Shown here: in pieces, positions 52,580 to 62,638 of the stretch
How positions within the stretch are numbered: position 1 is the first letter of the stretch
Layout: every line of letters starts with the position of its first letter
Origin: Mucilaginibacter sp.
GTDB taxonomy: Bacteria; Bacteroidota; Bacteroidia; Sphingobacteriales; Sphingobacteriaceae
Length of the DNA: 64,000 nucleotides
NCBI RefSeq assembly: GCF_028288205.1
Contig: NZ_JAQBOD010000003.1
Location: 1 to 64,000, forward strand
Reading direction: 5' to 3'
Position numbers and translations under genes: made by a program
The notes under the pieces: model-generated
Databases searched by the model: none
Told to the model about the DNA's origin: nothing
The model's input: only the letters and a program-made list of their open reading frames with translations

Positions 52580-53044
52580 TTATTTTATCCTTTTACCCTC
52601 ACCAAATTTCTTAAACAATTGGTACCCAATCCCGGCAAAAACAGCAAATACTACGTGCGCCGGTACAAGCTGCAGGTAGTACTTGTTAAAGCTCATTGCA
52701 GGAGGTAGCGGGTGCATTTTAAAAGTGGTTTTCCATATAGCTGCGGCAACAAGCCCACTTACTGCACCCAATACCAGGTTGTTTTTTATAGATGATTTTA
52801 TCTTTTTCCTGCGCCAAAGCTCTACATACACCATCGCGAATAATAAACCAACGGCATAATGTCCGGTCCACCCCATAAACTGGGTTTCTTCCTCATTAAG
52901 CATAGGTAACAAGGCATGGGTCAGTTGCCCCAATCTTTCAGGTTCACTAAAATTTTCATCATCGGCTACAGAAACCAGATAGCTAAACAGGGTCATAAAA
53001 GTTGTGCCGGTAAAGCCAGCAATTAATACTTCGTTACTTTTCAT
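52580..53044 (-). CDS. Small membrane protein of unknown family
   Basis: 154 residues with three or four hydrophobic helices (about 8-25, 60-77, 93-108, 130-148) and a Lys-rich C-terminus. HALLPMLNEEETQFMGWTGHYAVG might be a conserved loop; family not recognised. The ATG at 53042-53044 is used, because the upstream TTG (53051-53053) is a poor start. 24 nt after the next upstream gene, so probably co-transcribed with the 78-residue protein. Confidence 0.6.
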   Translation of the reverse strand: MKSNEVLIAGFTGTTFMTLFSYLVSVADDENFSEPERLGQLTHALLPMLNEEETQFMGWTGHYAVGLLFAMVYVELWRRKKIKSSIKNNLVLGAVSGLVAAAIWKTTFKMHPLPPAMSFNKYYLQLVPAHVVFAVFAGIGYQLFKKFGEGKRIK

Positions 53045-53068
53045 ATCATTCAACTTTTTGGTTTTTAG

Positions 53069-53305
53069 TTAAATATTGTAGCTCTCTAACTGATCAGCAA
53101 TAAGGTGTAACATGCTTTTCTTAATAACCCCCGGGTTTTTACAGATATGTAAAATTTTATGTCCATCAGGCTCAAAACTTCCTACAAATTGTCCGTTCTT
53201 AAATACTTCATATTTACAATTTTCGCCGTCGTGATGCATATAGTCGAAAACCTCAAAATGGAGGTTTTCATTATTATCGGTAACGGATATCTCGAATTTT
53301 TCCAT
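53069..53305 (-). CDS. Small hypothetical protein
   Basis: 78 residues, acidic and His-rich (EVFDYMHHDGENCKYEVF, EPDGHKILHICKNPG). No signal or membrane segment. It reads like a small beta-rich domain, with alternating strands and a final helix. No homologue recognised. Upstream of the membrane protein by 24 nt; divergent from the sensor kinase. Confidence 0.6.
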   Translation of the reverse strand: MEKFEISVTDNNENLHFEVFDYMHHDGENCKYEVFKNGQFVGSFEPDGHKILHICKNPGVIKKSMLHLIADQLESYNI

Positions 53306-53450
53306 AGAAATAGTTTATTAGTATAAAACCATAATGGCACAATATTGTTGTATTCAAGATAAATAATGACCAGATAAGTCTTTTTTTATAATAAGCACAT
53401 CAATATTTTTACAGCAAATATTTATAATTGCATAAAGTATACCCCAATAA

Positions 53451-55688
53451 GTGATAGAAGAAGATAACAGAAGCCTGAAAAAACATATTGACCCTAATAT
53501 TCAAGCCGATATTGAAGCGGTTAGTAATTTGCCAATGGTATCAACCTTGCTTGAAGTTATATGTCGTACTACAGGCATGGGCTTTGCTGCTATAGCGCGT
53601 GTAACAGAGGATAGGTGGGTAGCCTGCAGTGTGCGTGATGAAATAAGCTTTGGAATAGAGGCAGGTGGAGAGTTACAGTTGGAAACCACCATTTGTAATG
53701 AGATACGTCAAAGCGGTAAACCGGTTATTATTGATGATGTTTTGAAAGATGTTTTTTTTTGTGAGCATCATATCCCAGCTATGTATGGTTTTCAAAGTTA
53801 TATCTCGGTTCCTATCTTTCGTAAAGATGGAAATTTTTTTGGTACGCTTTGCGCTATCGACTCTAAACCGGCTAATGTTAGTTCGCCGGCGGTAACAGGA
53901 ATGTTTAACTTTTTTGCCGAATTGATCTCTAATCATTTAACCACTTTTGATCAGCTTGCCGAAACAGAATCAGATTTTTTACAAAATCAAAGAACTTTAA
54001 AGCTTCAAGAGTATTATAATAAAGAATTAGCCGCTGCCAATAAAGAGCTGGCAGATACTCAAAGAAGCCTGCAATTATCTGTAAAACAGCTTACTGATAG
54101 TAAAGATAAACAGGCCATGCTTGCAGCCATTATTGAATCATCAGAGGATGCTATCATCAGTAAAACATTAGATGGCATTATTACCAGCTGGAACCAATCA
54201 GCCGAAAACTTATTTGGACATACTGAAAATGAAGCAATTGGCAAACATATCACTTTAGTTATACCGGAAGATAGACAAAAGGAAGAGCGATTAATAATTG
54301 AAAAAATAAGAAACAGCCAACGGATTGACCATTTTGAAACTATCCGGAAAACAAAATCGGGTGCTGAAATTCCTATTTCACTTACTGTATCGCCTATAAG
54401 GAATGAAGAGGGGCAAGTAATTGGCGCTTCTAAAATTGTACGCGATATTAGCAAGCAAAAACAAGCCGATGAGCAATTGAAAAATTATGCAGAGCGGTTA
54501 GAAATATTGAACTCAATAGGACAGACCATATCGGCCGGTTTAGATACGGAAAGTATATTACAAAAAGTAACCGATGCCACCACTCAGCTCACCGGCGCAT
54601 CCTTTGGAGGCTTTTTTCATAATCAGGTTAATGAGAAAGGCGAATCATATATGTTGTATACATTATCCGGTGCCCCCCGTGAAGCATTTGAAAAATTTGG
54701 CATGCCGCGCAATACAACTGTTTTTGCTTCAACCTTTAATGGCGAAGGTATAGTACGGGTTGATGATATTACAAAAGATCCAAGATATGGCAAGAACCCG
54801 CCCTATGCAGGTATACCTGAAGGGCATTTGCCAGTAATAAGCTATTTGGCTGTACCTGTAACCTCTAAAACAGGAGAGATTATTGGCGGGTTATTTTTTG
54901 GGCACCCTGAGCCCGCAATGTTTAAAAAAGAACATGAGCAATTAGTAGCCGGAGTAGCTGCTCAAGCATCTGTAGCTTTAGACAATGCTAAGCTATATGA
55001 AGAAGTACATGTATTAAATGCCAAAAAAGATGAGTTTATTGGTTTGGCCAGCCATGAATTAAAAACACCTGTAACCAGTATTAGTGGCTATTTGCAAATT
55101 ATTAAACGTAACCTTTCGTCTGACGACAGAAACAAAGCCTTTATAAGTAAAGCTTTGCAACAAGTTAATAAACTCACAACACTGATATCTGATCTGTTGG
55201 ATGTATCCAAAATTCAAACCGGTAAACTACCACTATCTTACACTCAGTTTGATTTGGTTGATATGTTAACCGAAGTTATAGAAATGATGCAGCAAAGCTA
55301 TAACAGCCATAAAATAGAACTGCAATATGATATGCAGCCTATCCTGCTTAGGGCAGATCATCAACGTATGGAGCAGGTAATTATTAACCTTATCACTAAC
55401 GCGGTCAAATATTCGCCGGGCACTGATAAGGTTATTATAAAAGCGGCAATTTTAGGCAATAAAATAAATGTATCGGTACAAGATTTTGGTATTGGTATAG
55501 CTAAAAATCAACAAGAGAGAATATTCTCCAGGTTTTATCGTGTAGAGAATTTGGCGGCGCATATGTCTGGCCTGGGTATCGGCTTGTATATCTGCCATGA
55601 AATTATCAGCAGGCATAAAGGTAAAATGTGGGTTGAAAGTAAATTAGGTAAAGGGGCAACCTTTTCCTTCGAGCTGCCAATTGGCTAA
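53451..55688 (+). CDS. GAF-PAS-GAF histidine kinase
   Basis: 745 residues, no membrane segment. GAF (about 20-165, with GTLCAIDSKP), coiled coil, PAS with PAC (about 215-335, EDAIISKTLDGIITSWNQSA), second GAF (about 345-505), HisKA (about 520-585, SHELKTPVTSI with the phospho-His), HATPase (about 625-745; NLITNAVKYS, DFGIGIAKNQQERIFSRFYR, GLGIGLYI). Cytoplasmic sensor that phosphorylates an unlinked response regulator. The start is GTG at 53451 immediately after an in-frame TAA; no ATG is available before residue 31. No cognate regulator gene adjoins it. Confidence 0.93.
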   Translation: MIEEDNRSLKKHIDPNIQADIEAVSNLPMVSTLLEVICRTTGMGFAAIARVTEDRWVACSVRDEISFGIEAGGELQLETTICNEIRQSGKPVIIDDVLKDVFFCEHHIPAMYGFQSYISVPIFRKDGNFFGTLCAIDSKPANVSSPAVTGMFNFFAELISNHLTTFDQLAETESDFLQNQRTLKLQEYYNKELAAANKELADTQRSLQLSVKQLTDSKDKQAMLAAIIESSEDAIISKTLDGIITSWNQSAENLFGHTENEAIGKHITLVIPEDRQKEERLIIEKIRNSQRIDHFETIRKTKSGAEIPISLTVSPIRNEEGQVIGASKIVRDISKQKQADEQLKNYAERLEILNSIGQTISAGLDTESILQKVTDATTQLTGASFGGFFHNQVNEKGESYMLYTLSGAPREAFEKFGMPRNTTVFASTFNGEGIVRVDDITKDPRYGKNPPYAGIPEGHLPVISYLAVPVTSKTGEIIGGLFFGHPEPAMFKKEHEQLVAGVAAQASVALDNAKLYEEVHVLNAKKDEFIGLASHELKTPVTSISGYLQIIKRNLSSDDRNKAFISKALQQVNKLTTLISDLLDVSKIQTGKLPLSYTQFDLVDMLTEVIEMMQQSYNSHKIELQYDMQPILLRADHQRMEQVIINLITNAVKYSPGTDKVIIKAAILGNKINVSVQDFGIGIAKNQQERIFSRFYRVENLAAHMSGLGIGLYICHEIISRHKGKMWVESKLGKGATFSFELPIG

Positions 55689-55880
55689 TCAAAATAAATA
55701 TTATGTAAGCGCAAACTGGTTAGGGGTTTAAGAATATTAAACCCCTGGTTTGAATCTCCCGGGCTTGGTTGTAAAACTTAAATCTTCAAATATCCACTTA
55801 GAAATAAGCGGAACAACTATATAGCTATTTTCACTAAAGCATAATTTTCCATACAGGTACTTGAAAAACATAAATAGCTG

Positions 55881-55888
55881 TATATTGG
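55881..55888 (+). promoter_or_regulatory. Candidate -7 box of the S9 peptidase gene
   Basis: TATATTGG matches TAnnTTTG at all but one position, with TTG at 55861-55863 (17-nt spacer). It ends 30 nt before the ATG. Confidence 0.4.
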
Positions 55889-55918
55889 TTGCCTAAAATT
55901 AACTGTCTTAAAATCGCT

Positions 55919-58237
55919 ATGAATAAGTTTTTTCTTACCGCTATGCCTTTGGTACTGGCATTAACTACACATGCCCAACAGGGTAAAATTTTAACCGCAA
56001 AAGATTACGAACGTGCCGAAAGTATGATGGCTTATAATACTGAGCCATTAGTTGAGCATACAGGAATACGCCCTACGTGGCTTACTGATGACCGTTTTTA
56101 TTACCGTACACCAGTTGCCCAAGGCAATCAATTCATTTTATTCAATCCTGCTAAGGCAACTAAAGTTGCCGCTTTTGATCATCAAAAACTGGCAACTACT
56201 TTATCAACAGCTACCGGCAAGCAATATAAAGCAACCGAATTACCTTTCCAGGCTATTAGTTTTTCAGCAGATGGAAAGGGCGTCATCTTCCAGGCAGAAG
56301 GTAAACAATGGAGATTTGAAAACAACCAGGTTGTAACTGATACCAGCACGGTAAAAGTAGTTGCATTGACTGGCGGCCGTGGCCGCCGCGGTGGTGGGAT
56401 TGGAGGGGGAAATGACGTGCTGTCACCAGATAAAAAGAAAGCTGCCTATATAAAAGATTTCAATTTATGGGTTCGTGACGTGCCAACCGGTAAGGAAACT
56501 CAATTAACTATTGATGGGGTAAAGGATAATGGTTACGCAACTGACAATGCCGGCTGGGCCGCAAGCGAAAGGGCCATCCTGGTGTGGTCGCCTGATTCAA
56601 AAAAGATAGCCACCTTTCAGCAGGATGAGCGTAAAGTAAATAATATGTACCTGGTGCCCACCAAAGTAGGTGCGCCAACCTTAAAAGCATGGAAATATCC
56701 TTTCCCGGGTGATAAAGAAATACCGATGCTTACCCGCGTTATTATTAACGTGGAAAATCCAAAAGTAATTAAATTACAGGTAGCCCCTGATCCGCATAGA
56801 TCTACACTAAGTGATGACATTAAAGGCGGTGCCGGATGGGCAGATGTATATTGGAGCGACGACGCTACCAAGCTGGTCTTTGCCTCTACCAACCGCGATC
56901 ATAAACAAGAAAAGGTACGTATGGCTGATGCCGAAACAGGCGCCGTGCGCGAAATTTTTGAAGAAACTGTACTCACCCAATTCGAATCTGGATGGGCAGC
57001 GGTAAACTGGAGATACCTGAGCAAGACTAACGAGATACTTTGGTTCTCTGAACGTGATAATTGGGGGCATCTTTATTTATATGATGCTACTACCGGTAAG
57101 CTTAAGAACCAGATAACCAAAGGTGATTGGGTGGTAACAGGAATAGATAAAATAGATGAAAAAAATAGGGTTGTTTATTTTACGGCAGGGGGATTAGAAA
57201 CGGAGAATCCTTATTTCACGCAGCTTTGCAAGATCGGGTTTGATGGTAAAGGTTTCACTGTGTTAACTCCGGGTTCTGGCAACCATACTACAAGCTTTTC
57301 GCCAATGGGTAATTATATTATAGATACTTATTCTAAGCCTGATGTTCCGCCGGTTACGGTTTTACGTGATATGAAGGGCAAACAAATTACCGAACTGGAA
57401 AAAAATGATCTATCCAAACTTAGCGCTACCGGCTGGAAACCTGTAATTCCTTTCTCTGTTAAAGCGCATGATGGCAAAACAGATATATATGGCTTAATGT
57501 GGGTGCCAAAAACAATTGATCCAAATAAAAAATATCCGGTTATTGATTATATCTATCCTGGTCCGCAAGGTGGGAGTGTGGGCAGTTGGTCGTTCGCTAC
57601 TGAACGCGGAGACAATGGCGCTCTTGCCGAATTGGGGTTTATTGTAGTAGAAATTGAAGGTACCAGCAACCCGTTGCGTTCAAAAAGTTTTCATGATATG
57701 AGCTATGGCAACATGGCCGATAATACACTATCAGACCAGGTAGCGGGCATTAAACAACTGGCAGCAAAATACCCTTATATGGATCTGGATAAGGTTGGTA
57801 TCTGGGGACACTCTGGTGGTGGTTTTGCCGCTGCCGCCGCTATGTTCCGTTATCCTGATTTCTTTAAGGTCGGTATTTCAGAATCAGGCAACCACGAAAA
57901 CCTGAATTATGAGGACAACTGGGGCGAACGTTATAACGGTTTAGTTAATAACGCTGATTATAATGCCCAGGCCAACCAAAACTTAGCCAAAAACTTAAAA
58001 GGTAAGCTTATGCTTGCCCACGGTTTAATGGATAATAATGTGCCGCCGCAAAATACCTTTTTGGTTATTGAGGCACTGGAAAAAGCCAATAAGGATTATG
58101 ATCTGGTTGTATTCCCTAACAGCCCGCATGGTTATGGTGCTTATGCGCCATATATGATGCGCCGCCGCTGGGATTATTTTGTGAAAAACCTGATGGGGGC
58201 AGAGCCACCGTATGAGTATCAGCTTAAAGGCAGATAG
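55919..58237 (+). CDS. Secreted S9-family dipeptidyl peptidase (DPP IV type)
   Basis: 772 residues. Signal peptide (MNKFFLTAMPLVLALTTHA). An N-terminal eight-bladed DPP IV propeller (about 40-510) with blade motifs such as LSPDKKKAAYIKD and WSPDSKKIATFQQDE is followed by an alpha/beta hydrolase domain: Ser in WGHSGGGFAAAA, Asp in LMDNNVPP, His in NSPHGYG. Removes N-terminal dipeptides from peptides in the periplasm. The start is ATG 55919; the longer frame begins at TTG 55889. Monocistronic. Confidence 0.93.
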   Translation: MNKFFLTAMPLVLALTTHAQQGKILTAKDYERAESMMAYNTEPLVEHTGIRPTWLTDDRFYYRTPVAQGNQFILFNPAKATKVAAFDHQKLATTLSTATGKQYKATELPFQAISFSADGKGVIFQAEGKQWRFENNQVVTDTSTVKVVALTGGRGRRGGGIGGGNDVLSPDKKKAAYIKDFNLWVRDVPTGKETQLTIDGVKDNGYATDNAGWAASERAILVWSPDSKKIATFQQDERKVNNMYLVPTKVGAPTLKAWKYPFPGDKEIPMLTRVIINVENPKVIKLQVAPDPHRSTLSDDIKGGAGWADVYWSDDATKLVFASTNRDHKQEKVRMADAETGAVREIFEETVLTQFESGWAAVNWRYLSKTNEILWFSERDNWGHLYLYDATTGKLKNQITKGDWVVTGIDKIDEKNRVVYFTAGGLETENPYFTQLCKIGFDGKGFTVLTPGSGNHTTSFSPMGNYIIDTYSKPDVPPVTVLRDMKGKQITELEKNDLSKLSATGWKPVIPFSVKAHDGKTDIYGLMWVPKTIDPNKKYPVIDYIYPGPQGGSVGSWSFATERGDNGALAELGFIVVEIEGTSNPLRSKSFHDMSYGNMADNTLSDQVAGIKQLAAKYPYMDLDKVGIWGHSGGGFAAAAAMFRYPDFFKVGISESGNHENLNYEDNWGERYNGLVNNADYNAQANQNLAKNLKGKLMLAHGLMDNNVPPQNTFLVIEALEKANKDYDLVVFPNSPHGYGAYAPYMMRRRWDYFVKNLMGAEPPYEYQLKGR

Positions 58238-58587
58238 TGGATTTATAAATTATAAAATAAAGCAGCTTGATTAGGCCAAATTGAGTAAGAAAGAAATATA
58301 GTTCTTATTCTGCTAAAATAGAAACCTAAAAACAATATGGTTAATTTGTCTTAATTACTGTTTGGTGGCAAAATATTTGAGGTATAAAATAATATACACT
58401 ATTGTTTATGCCATGTACAGTAACCATACAGCTGAAATGTTGCCTTATTTATTAAGTGCTCTTCGGTTTTTGCTAACCCATTGTGGTTAAATAGTTTAAT
58501 TTTTAATTTATTTATAGTTTCGTCTGGCATGCAAATTATATTAGATAATGGTGTTGAAATAATTATAAATCTTTAAAAATTATCAAA
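58238..58587. other. Intergenic region, AT-rich
   Basis: 350 nt between the S9 gene and the KGG gene; no ORF of coding quality and no clear terminator hairpin. A weak GCATGC palindrome lies at 58528-58533. Confidence 0.4.
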
Positions 58588-58881
58588 ATGGCAACTAATC
58601 AAAAAAATCAGGGCGGTCGTGAAGAGCAGGATCAAAAGGGCCGGGGAAGCAATCAGGGAAATAGTAGAAGCAGCCAGGAAAATCAGGACAAGAGTCGTGG
58701 AGGAAGCCAGGAAAGTCAGGAAAATAGCGGCAGCTCTAACCGAGGGTTCGCTTCTATGGATGACGACAAACAACGTGAAATTGCCAGTAAGGGCGGTAAA
58801 GCTGCTCATGAATCAGGACATGCTCATGAATTCGATTCTAAAGAAGCAAAGGAAGCTGGCCGCAAAGGTGGCAAAGCCTGA
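58588..58881 (+). CDS. KGG-repeat stress-induced protein
   Basis: 97 residues, highly hydrophilic. The N-terminal 55 residues are Gln/Gly/Arg/Ser/Asn-rich and disordered. The C-terminal part carries two KGG motifs: GFASMDDDKQREIASKGGKA and the later AKEAGRKGGKA (stress-induced bacterial acidophilic repeat, con-10 type). Such proteins accumulate in desiccation or general stress. Single gene, strong terminator downstream. Confidence 0.9.
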   Translation: MATNQKNQGGREEQDQKGRGSNQGNSRSSQENQDKSRGGSQESQENSGSSNRGFASMDDDKQREIASKGGKAAHESGHAHEFDSKEAKEAGRKGGKA

Positions 58882-58941
58882 GTTGATGTAGAGAGAGATT
58901 ATAAGCTTATTGAAGCGAAAGGATAAGCATTAATAGCTTAT

Positions 58942-58975
58942 AACAGGACAGCAGCAATGCTGTCCTGTTTGTTTT
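58942..58975 (+). terminator. Terminator after the KGG gene
   Basis: AACAGGACAGCA (58942-58953) pairs perfectly with 58958-58969; the tail is TGTTTT. Confidence 0.85.
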
Positions 58976-59024
58976 AAAACTATTATTAAGTATGGCCAAT
59001 TAAAATTATCAGAACAATTAACGC

Positions 59025-59501
59025 TTACTGTTTTCCAAGCTCATATGCAGATTCATTTTTCGCTTCTGACATTACAAAAAAGCTTTGCATCATACCTACA
59101 TCGGGCAGGATGGAAAGCTTATTCATCACCAGATGATTATATTCGTCCATATCACTAATGGCTATCCGCAGTAAAAAATCAAAAGCTCCGGTCATGTGAT
59201 AGCATTCCATTACCTCGCTTAGTTTCACCACTTCGGCCTGGAATGCCATTAAACTATCCTGGGCATGTTGCTTTAGTTGTACTTGTGTATAAACAATAAG
59301 GCCGCGGCCTATTTTTTTTGGATCAAGGATAGCTGCATAACGTTTAATATAGCCTTCGTCCTGTAATCGTCGTACCCTGGCATGGATAGGTGTTATTGAT
59401 TTATGCAGGCGCTGCCCCAATTCTTTATGCGTAAGCCGGGCATCATTTTGCAATAAGCGTAAAATGCCGGTATCGGTCGGGTCAAGTTCTTTGTTAATCA
59501 T
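59025..59501 (-). CDS. Lrp/AsnC-family transcriptional regulator
   Basis: 158 residues: N-terminal HTH (about 8-60, [22 protein letters not shown]) and C-terminal RAM ligand-binding domain (about 68-150, with [22 protein letters not shown]). Lrp-type proteins form octamers and sense amino acids. Its ATG overlaps the fbp TGA (59498-59501), so translation is coupled to that of a gluconeogenic enzyme. Amino-acid availability could thus gate gluconeogenesis; that is inference. A 26-bp palindrome at 60650-60675, before pckA, is a possible target. Confidence 0.92.
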   Translation of the reverse strand: MINKELDPTDTGILRLLQNDARLTHKELGQRLHKSITPIHARVRRLQDEGYIKRYAAILDPKKIGRGLIVYTQVQLKQHAQDSLMAFQAEVVKLSEVMECYHMTGAFDFLLRIAISDMDEYNHLVMNKLSILPDVGMMQSFFVMSEAKNESAYELGKQ

Positions 59502-60532
59502 AAGTTTACAATATCATTAAAGGTAAGTACTCCTGCCTCTTCCATAAAAGCCTCCGCACGCATTACCATTTGCTCAGAGCCTATAAAAATTGGCGAACGC
59601 TGGTGTAGCTTATTTACTTCCAGATCCAATATGCGGTCTTTTCCATTAGTGGCTCTGCCGCCTGCCTGCTCAATAACAAAGGCCATGGGGTTGCATTCAT
59701 ACACCAGCCGTAACTTGCCGTTTGGTGCAGATGCCGTAACCGGATAAATAAAAATCCCTCCTTTTATAAGGTTACGGTGCAGGTCGGCAACCATCGAGCC
59801 AATATAGCGCGATGTATATGGCCGGTTAGTCCCTTTGTCTTCCACCTGGCAGTATTTAATATATTGTTTTACACCTTTCGGAAAATGCACATAGTTGCCT
59901 TCGTTAATCGAATAGATCAGCCCTTCTTTAGGTATTTGCATATTAGGATGGGAAAGACAGAATTCGCCAATAGATGGGTCCAGTGTAAATCCGTTAACGC
60001 CTTTGCCTGTAGTATAAACCAGCATAGTCGAAGAGCCATATATTATATATCCGGCTGCAACCTGTTGTGTACCGCATTGCAGCACGTCTTCCAGTGTAGC
60101 CGGGCCATTTTGTGAAATTTTATGATAGATTGAAAAGATGGTGCCTACTGCTACATTTACATCGATATTTGAAGAACCATCAAGAGGGTCAATGGCCACG
60201 ATATATTTAGCCTGTTGCGAAATGACATCATTTAACGGAATAATATTCTCATTTTCTTCAGAGGCGACAATACAACATTCTCCTCCGCTGCGCAAGGCAG
60301 AGATAAATTGATCGTTGGCATAAATGTCAAGTTTCTGCTGACATTCTCCTTGTATATTGATGCTGCCCGACTGGCCCAATATATCCATCAGGCCGGCTTT
60401 GTTCACTTCGCGGTTAACGATCTTGGCCGCTATACCAATGTCGCGTAATAACCTGGAAAGTTCGCCTTTCGCATATGGAAAATCGGCTTGCTTTTCTATA
60501 ATAAATTGTCCTAAAGTTTTAAATTCCGGCAT
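59498..60532 (-). CDS. fbp: Class I fructose-1,6-bisphosphatase
   Basis: 344 residues. Hydrolyses fructose 1,6-bisphosphate in gluconeogenesis. The metal site [12 protein letters not shown] (about 115-126), [32 protein letters not shown] (phosphate binding) and [15 protein letters not shown] near the C-terminus are complete. It precedes the Lrp-type gene with a 4-nt overlap and diverges from pckA over 314 nt, so the block is a gluconeogenesis module. Confidence 0.96.
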   Translation of the reverse strand: MPEFKTLGQFIIEKQADFPYAKGELSRLLRDIGIAAKIVNREVNKAGLMDILGQSGSINIQGECQQKLDIYANDQFISALRSGGECCIVASEENENIIPLNDVISQQAKYIVAIDPLDGSSNIDVNVAVGTIFSIYHKISQNGPATLEDVLQCGTQQVAAGYIIYGSSTMLVYTTGKGVNGFTLDPSIGEFCLSHPNMQIPKEGLIYSINEGNYVHFPKGVKQYIKYCQVEDKGTNRPYTSRYIGSMVADLHRNLIKGGIFIYPVTASAPNGKLRLVYECNPMAFVIEQAGGRATNGKDRILDLEVNKLHQRSPIFIGSEQMVMRAEAFMEEAGVLTFNDIVNL

Positions 60533-60846
60533 TGGCTTAGTGTATTATATACATAATTAATTTGATGCTTGTATTCGTCAATATAAGTATTTTTATACTT
60601 AAAAAACAATAAAACTGTAAAATGTTTTATTTTTTTATGTTAACCATAGTGTATTTAAAATGCATTTTAAATACATATTTGACTAAATCCGGGTAGAAAA
60701 AGCGGTAAAACAGCTTAAATGACTAAAAATAAATCATTAACAGTCTTTTTTTCTAAAAATAATACTTGGTATAGCATACATGACCAAATCACACCAACTT
60801 TACATATTAAATAAGCTGTCCGTCGTACGGTTTTAAATACGCCATT
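60533..60846. promoter_or_regulatory. fbp-pckA divergent regulatory region
   Basis: 314 nt, AT-rich, without coding potential. Inverted repeat TAAGTAT/ATACTTA (60584-60601). A perfect 26-bp palindrome with half-site TGTATTTAAAATG is at 60650-60675. CATATTTG (60674-60681) is a one-mismatch -7 box immediately following, with a long leader to pckA. The palindrome is where a dimeric or higher-order regulator would act on both genes. Confidence 0.6.
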
Positions 60847-62448
60847 ATGATTAGTACAAAAAAATATAATTTCGAAACAACAGGGATAAGCACTCTTAAC
60901 CTGTCTTATCTTAATTTAAGCAGCCAGCAACCCTGTTACTACCAACTGCCACCCAATATCCTGGTCAATTATTCAATTGAAAATAAAGAGGGTATTTTAA
61001 CTGATAAAAAGGTATTAGCTGTGGATACAGGTGAGTTTACCGGTCGTTCGCCAAAAGACCGCTTTATTGTAAAAGATGATTTAACAATGGACACCGTTTG
61101 GTGGGGCGATGTTAATATTCCCTTTGGTATTGATGCGTTTGATAAGCTTTATTTAAAGGTGATAAAATATCTTGCCGATAAAGATTTTTTTGTTCGTGAT
61201 GCCTTTGCTTGCGCCGATGAAAATAGCAGATTATCGTTACGGGTTATAACCGAAAACGCCTATCAAAACCTGTTTGCTTATAATCTTTTAATCAGGCCTG
61301 ATAAACCGGTTATCAATCACCCCGAGTGGACCATTATTGCCGCGCCAGGTTTTAGAGCCAATCCCCTGGAGGACGAAACGCGTCAGTCGAACTTTTCGAT
61401 CATCAATTTTTCAAAAAAAATTATATTGATAGGCGGAACAGGATATACGGGTGAAATAAAAAAAGCAGTATTTTCTGCACTTAATTTTTTGCTTCCCCGG
61501 CAAGGTATATTGCCCATGCATTGCTCTATAAATATGGGTAGAGAAAAAGATACTGCCATTTTTTTCGGCTTATCGGGTACAGGTAAAACCACTTTATCAG
61601 CAGATCCTGACCGCAGATTGATAGGCGACGATGAACATGGCTGGGGTGAAGATTTTGTATTTAATTTTGAAGGTGGATGTTATGCAAAAACTGTTGGTTT
61701 AGATCCTGAAAAAGAACCTCAAATATATGCAGCTGTTAAAGAGGGGGCCCTTCTTGAAAATGTTTGCTTTCATCTTGGCAGGAAAAGTGTGAATTTTGAT
61801 AACATAGCAAAGACAGAAAATACCAGGGTATCATATCCAATTCATTATATAAAAAACGCCGTGATACCTTCTGTAGGTACTACCCCAAAAAATATTTTTT
61901 TTCTCACTGCCGATGCTTTTGGAGTGCTGCCGCCGGTGGCTAAATTAAATAAAGAGCAGGCTTTATACTATTTCCTGTCTGGCTATACCGCTAAAGTTGC
62001 CGGGACCGAACTGGGTATAAATGAACCCCAGGCCACATTTTCTGCCTGTTTTGGCAAAGCATTTTTGCCATTGCATCCACAAACATATGCTAATATGCTA
62101 AGTGAAAAAATAAGTGGTAATAAAATAAACATCTGGTTAATAAATACCGGATGGACCGGTGGGCCTTATGGCGTTGGAGAACGGATAAAACTGGTTTATA
62201 CACGCGCAATAATTAACGCGGCAATTAATGGTGAATTAAATAATGTTGAGTATGAGCTTTTCCCTGTATTTGATTTAATGATCCCTAAATCTTGCCCGGG
62301 TATTCCTGATGAATTATTAAATCCGACTAAAAACTGGAAAAATTTAACCGATTATTGGGCCAAAGCGAATTACTTGCTAAAATTATTTAAAGAAAATTAC
62401 AAGATTTTGGATAATAAAAGTACATTTGTAATAACAGATAAAGATTAA
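60847..62448 (+). CDS. pckA: Phosphoenolpyruvate carboxykinase (ATP)
   Basis: 533 residues, standard ATP-type length. Converts oxaloacetate and ATP to phosphoenolpyruvate, CO2 and ADP. GEFTGRSPKDRFIV (about 59-72) binds oxaloacetate. The P-loop GLSGTGKTTLSADP (about 241-254) and GDDEHGWG with the metal-binding acidic residues are present. Single gene unit; promoter shared with the fbp-lrp operon. Confidence 0.97.
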   Translation: MISTKKYNFETTGISTLNLSYLNLSSQQPCYYQLPPNILVNYSIENKEGILTDKKVLAVDTGEFTGRSPKDRFIVKDDLTMDTVWWGDVNIPFGIDAFDKLYLKVIKYLADKDFFVRDAFACADENSRLSLRVITENAYQNLFAYNLLIRPDKPVINHPEWTIIAAPGFRANPLEDETRQSNFSIINFSKKIILIGGTGYTGEIKKAVFSALNFLLPRQGILPMHCSINMGREKDTAIFFGLSGTGKTTLSADPDRRLIGDDEHGWGEDFVFNFEGGCYAKTVGLDPEKEPQIYAAVKEGALLENVCFHLGRKSVNFDNIAKTENTRVSYPIHYIKNAVIPSVGTTPKNIFFLTADAFGVLPPVAKLNKEQALYYFLSGYTAKVAGTELGINEPQATFSACFGKAFLPLHPQTYANMLSEKISGNKINIWLINTGWTGGPYGVGERIKLVYTRAIINAAINGELNNVEYELFPVFDLMIPKSCPGIPDELLNPTKNWKNLTDYWAKANYLLKLFKENYKILDNKSTFVITDKD

Positions 62449-62473
62449 ACCACAGGGCATTAAATTTAATAAG

Positions 62474-62525
62474 CCCATCTGCCTATTTGTAAGTAATAAT
62501 ATTCTTTCCTTTTTAAGCAGATGGG
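62474..62525 (+). terminator. Candidate terminator after pckA
   Basis: CCCATCTGC (62474-62482) and GCAGATGGG (62517-62525) are perfect 9-bp arms, with a 34-nt loop holding CTTTCCTTTTT. The loop is long, so confidence is low. Confidence 0.35.
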
Positions 62526-62638
62526 ACTCTTATGGCGTCGCTATGCACGTTTGCTATACCAATAGGGCAATAGTAAAATTTATAAACTACTCTTTAGCAT
62601 ATTTAAAACTGTTTGACAGAGCGCCATTAACGCCTGTT

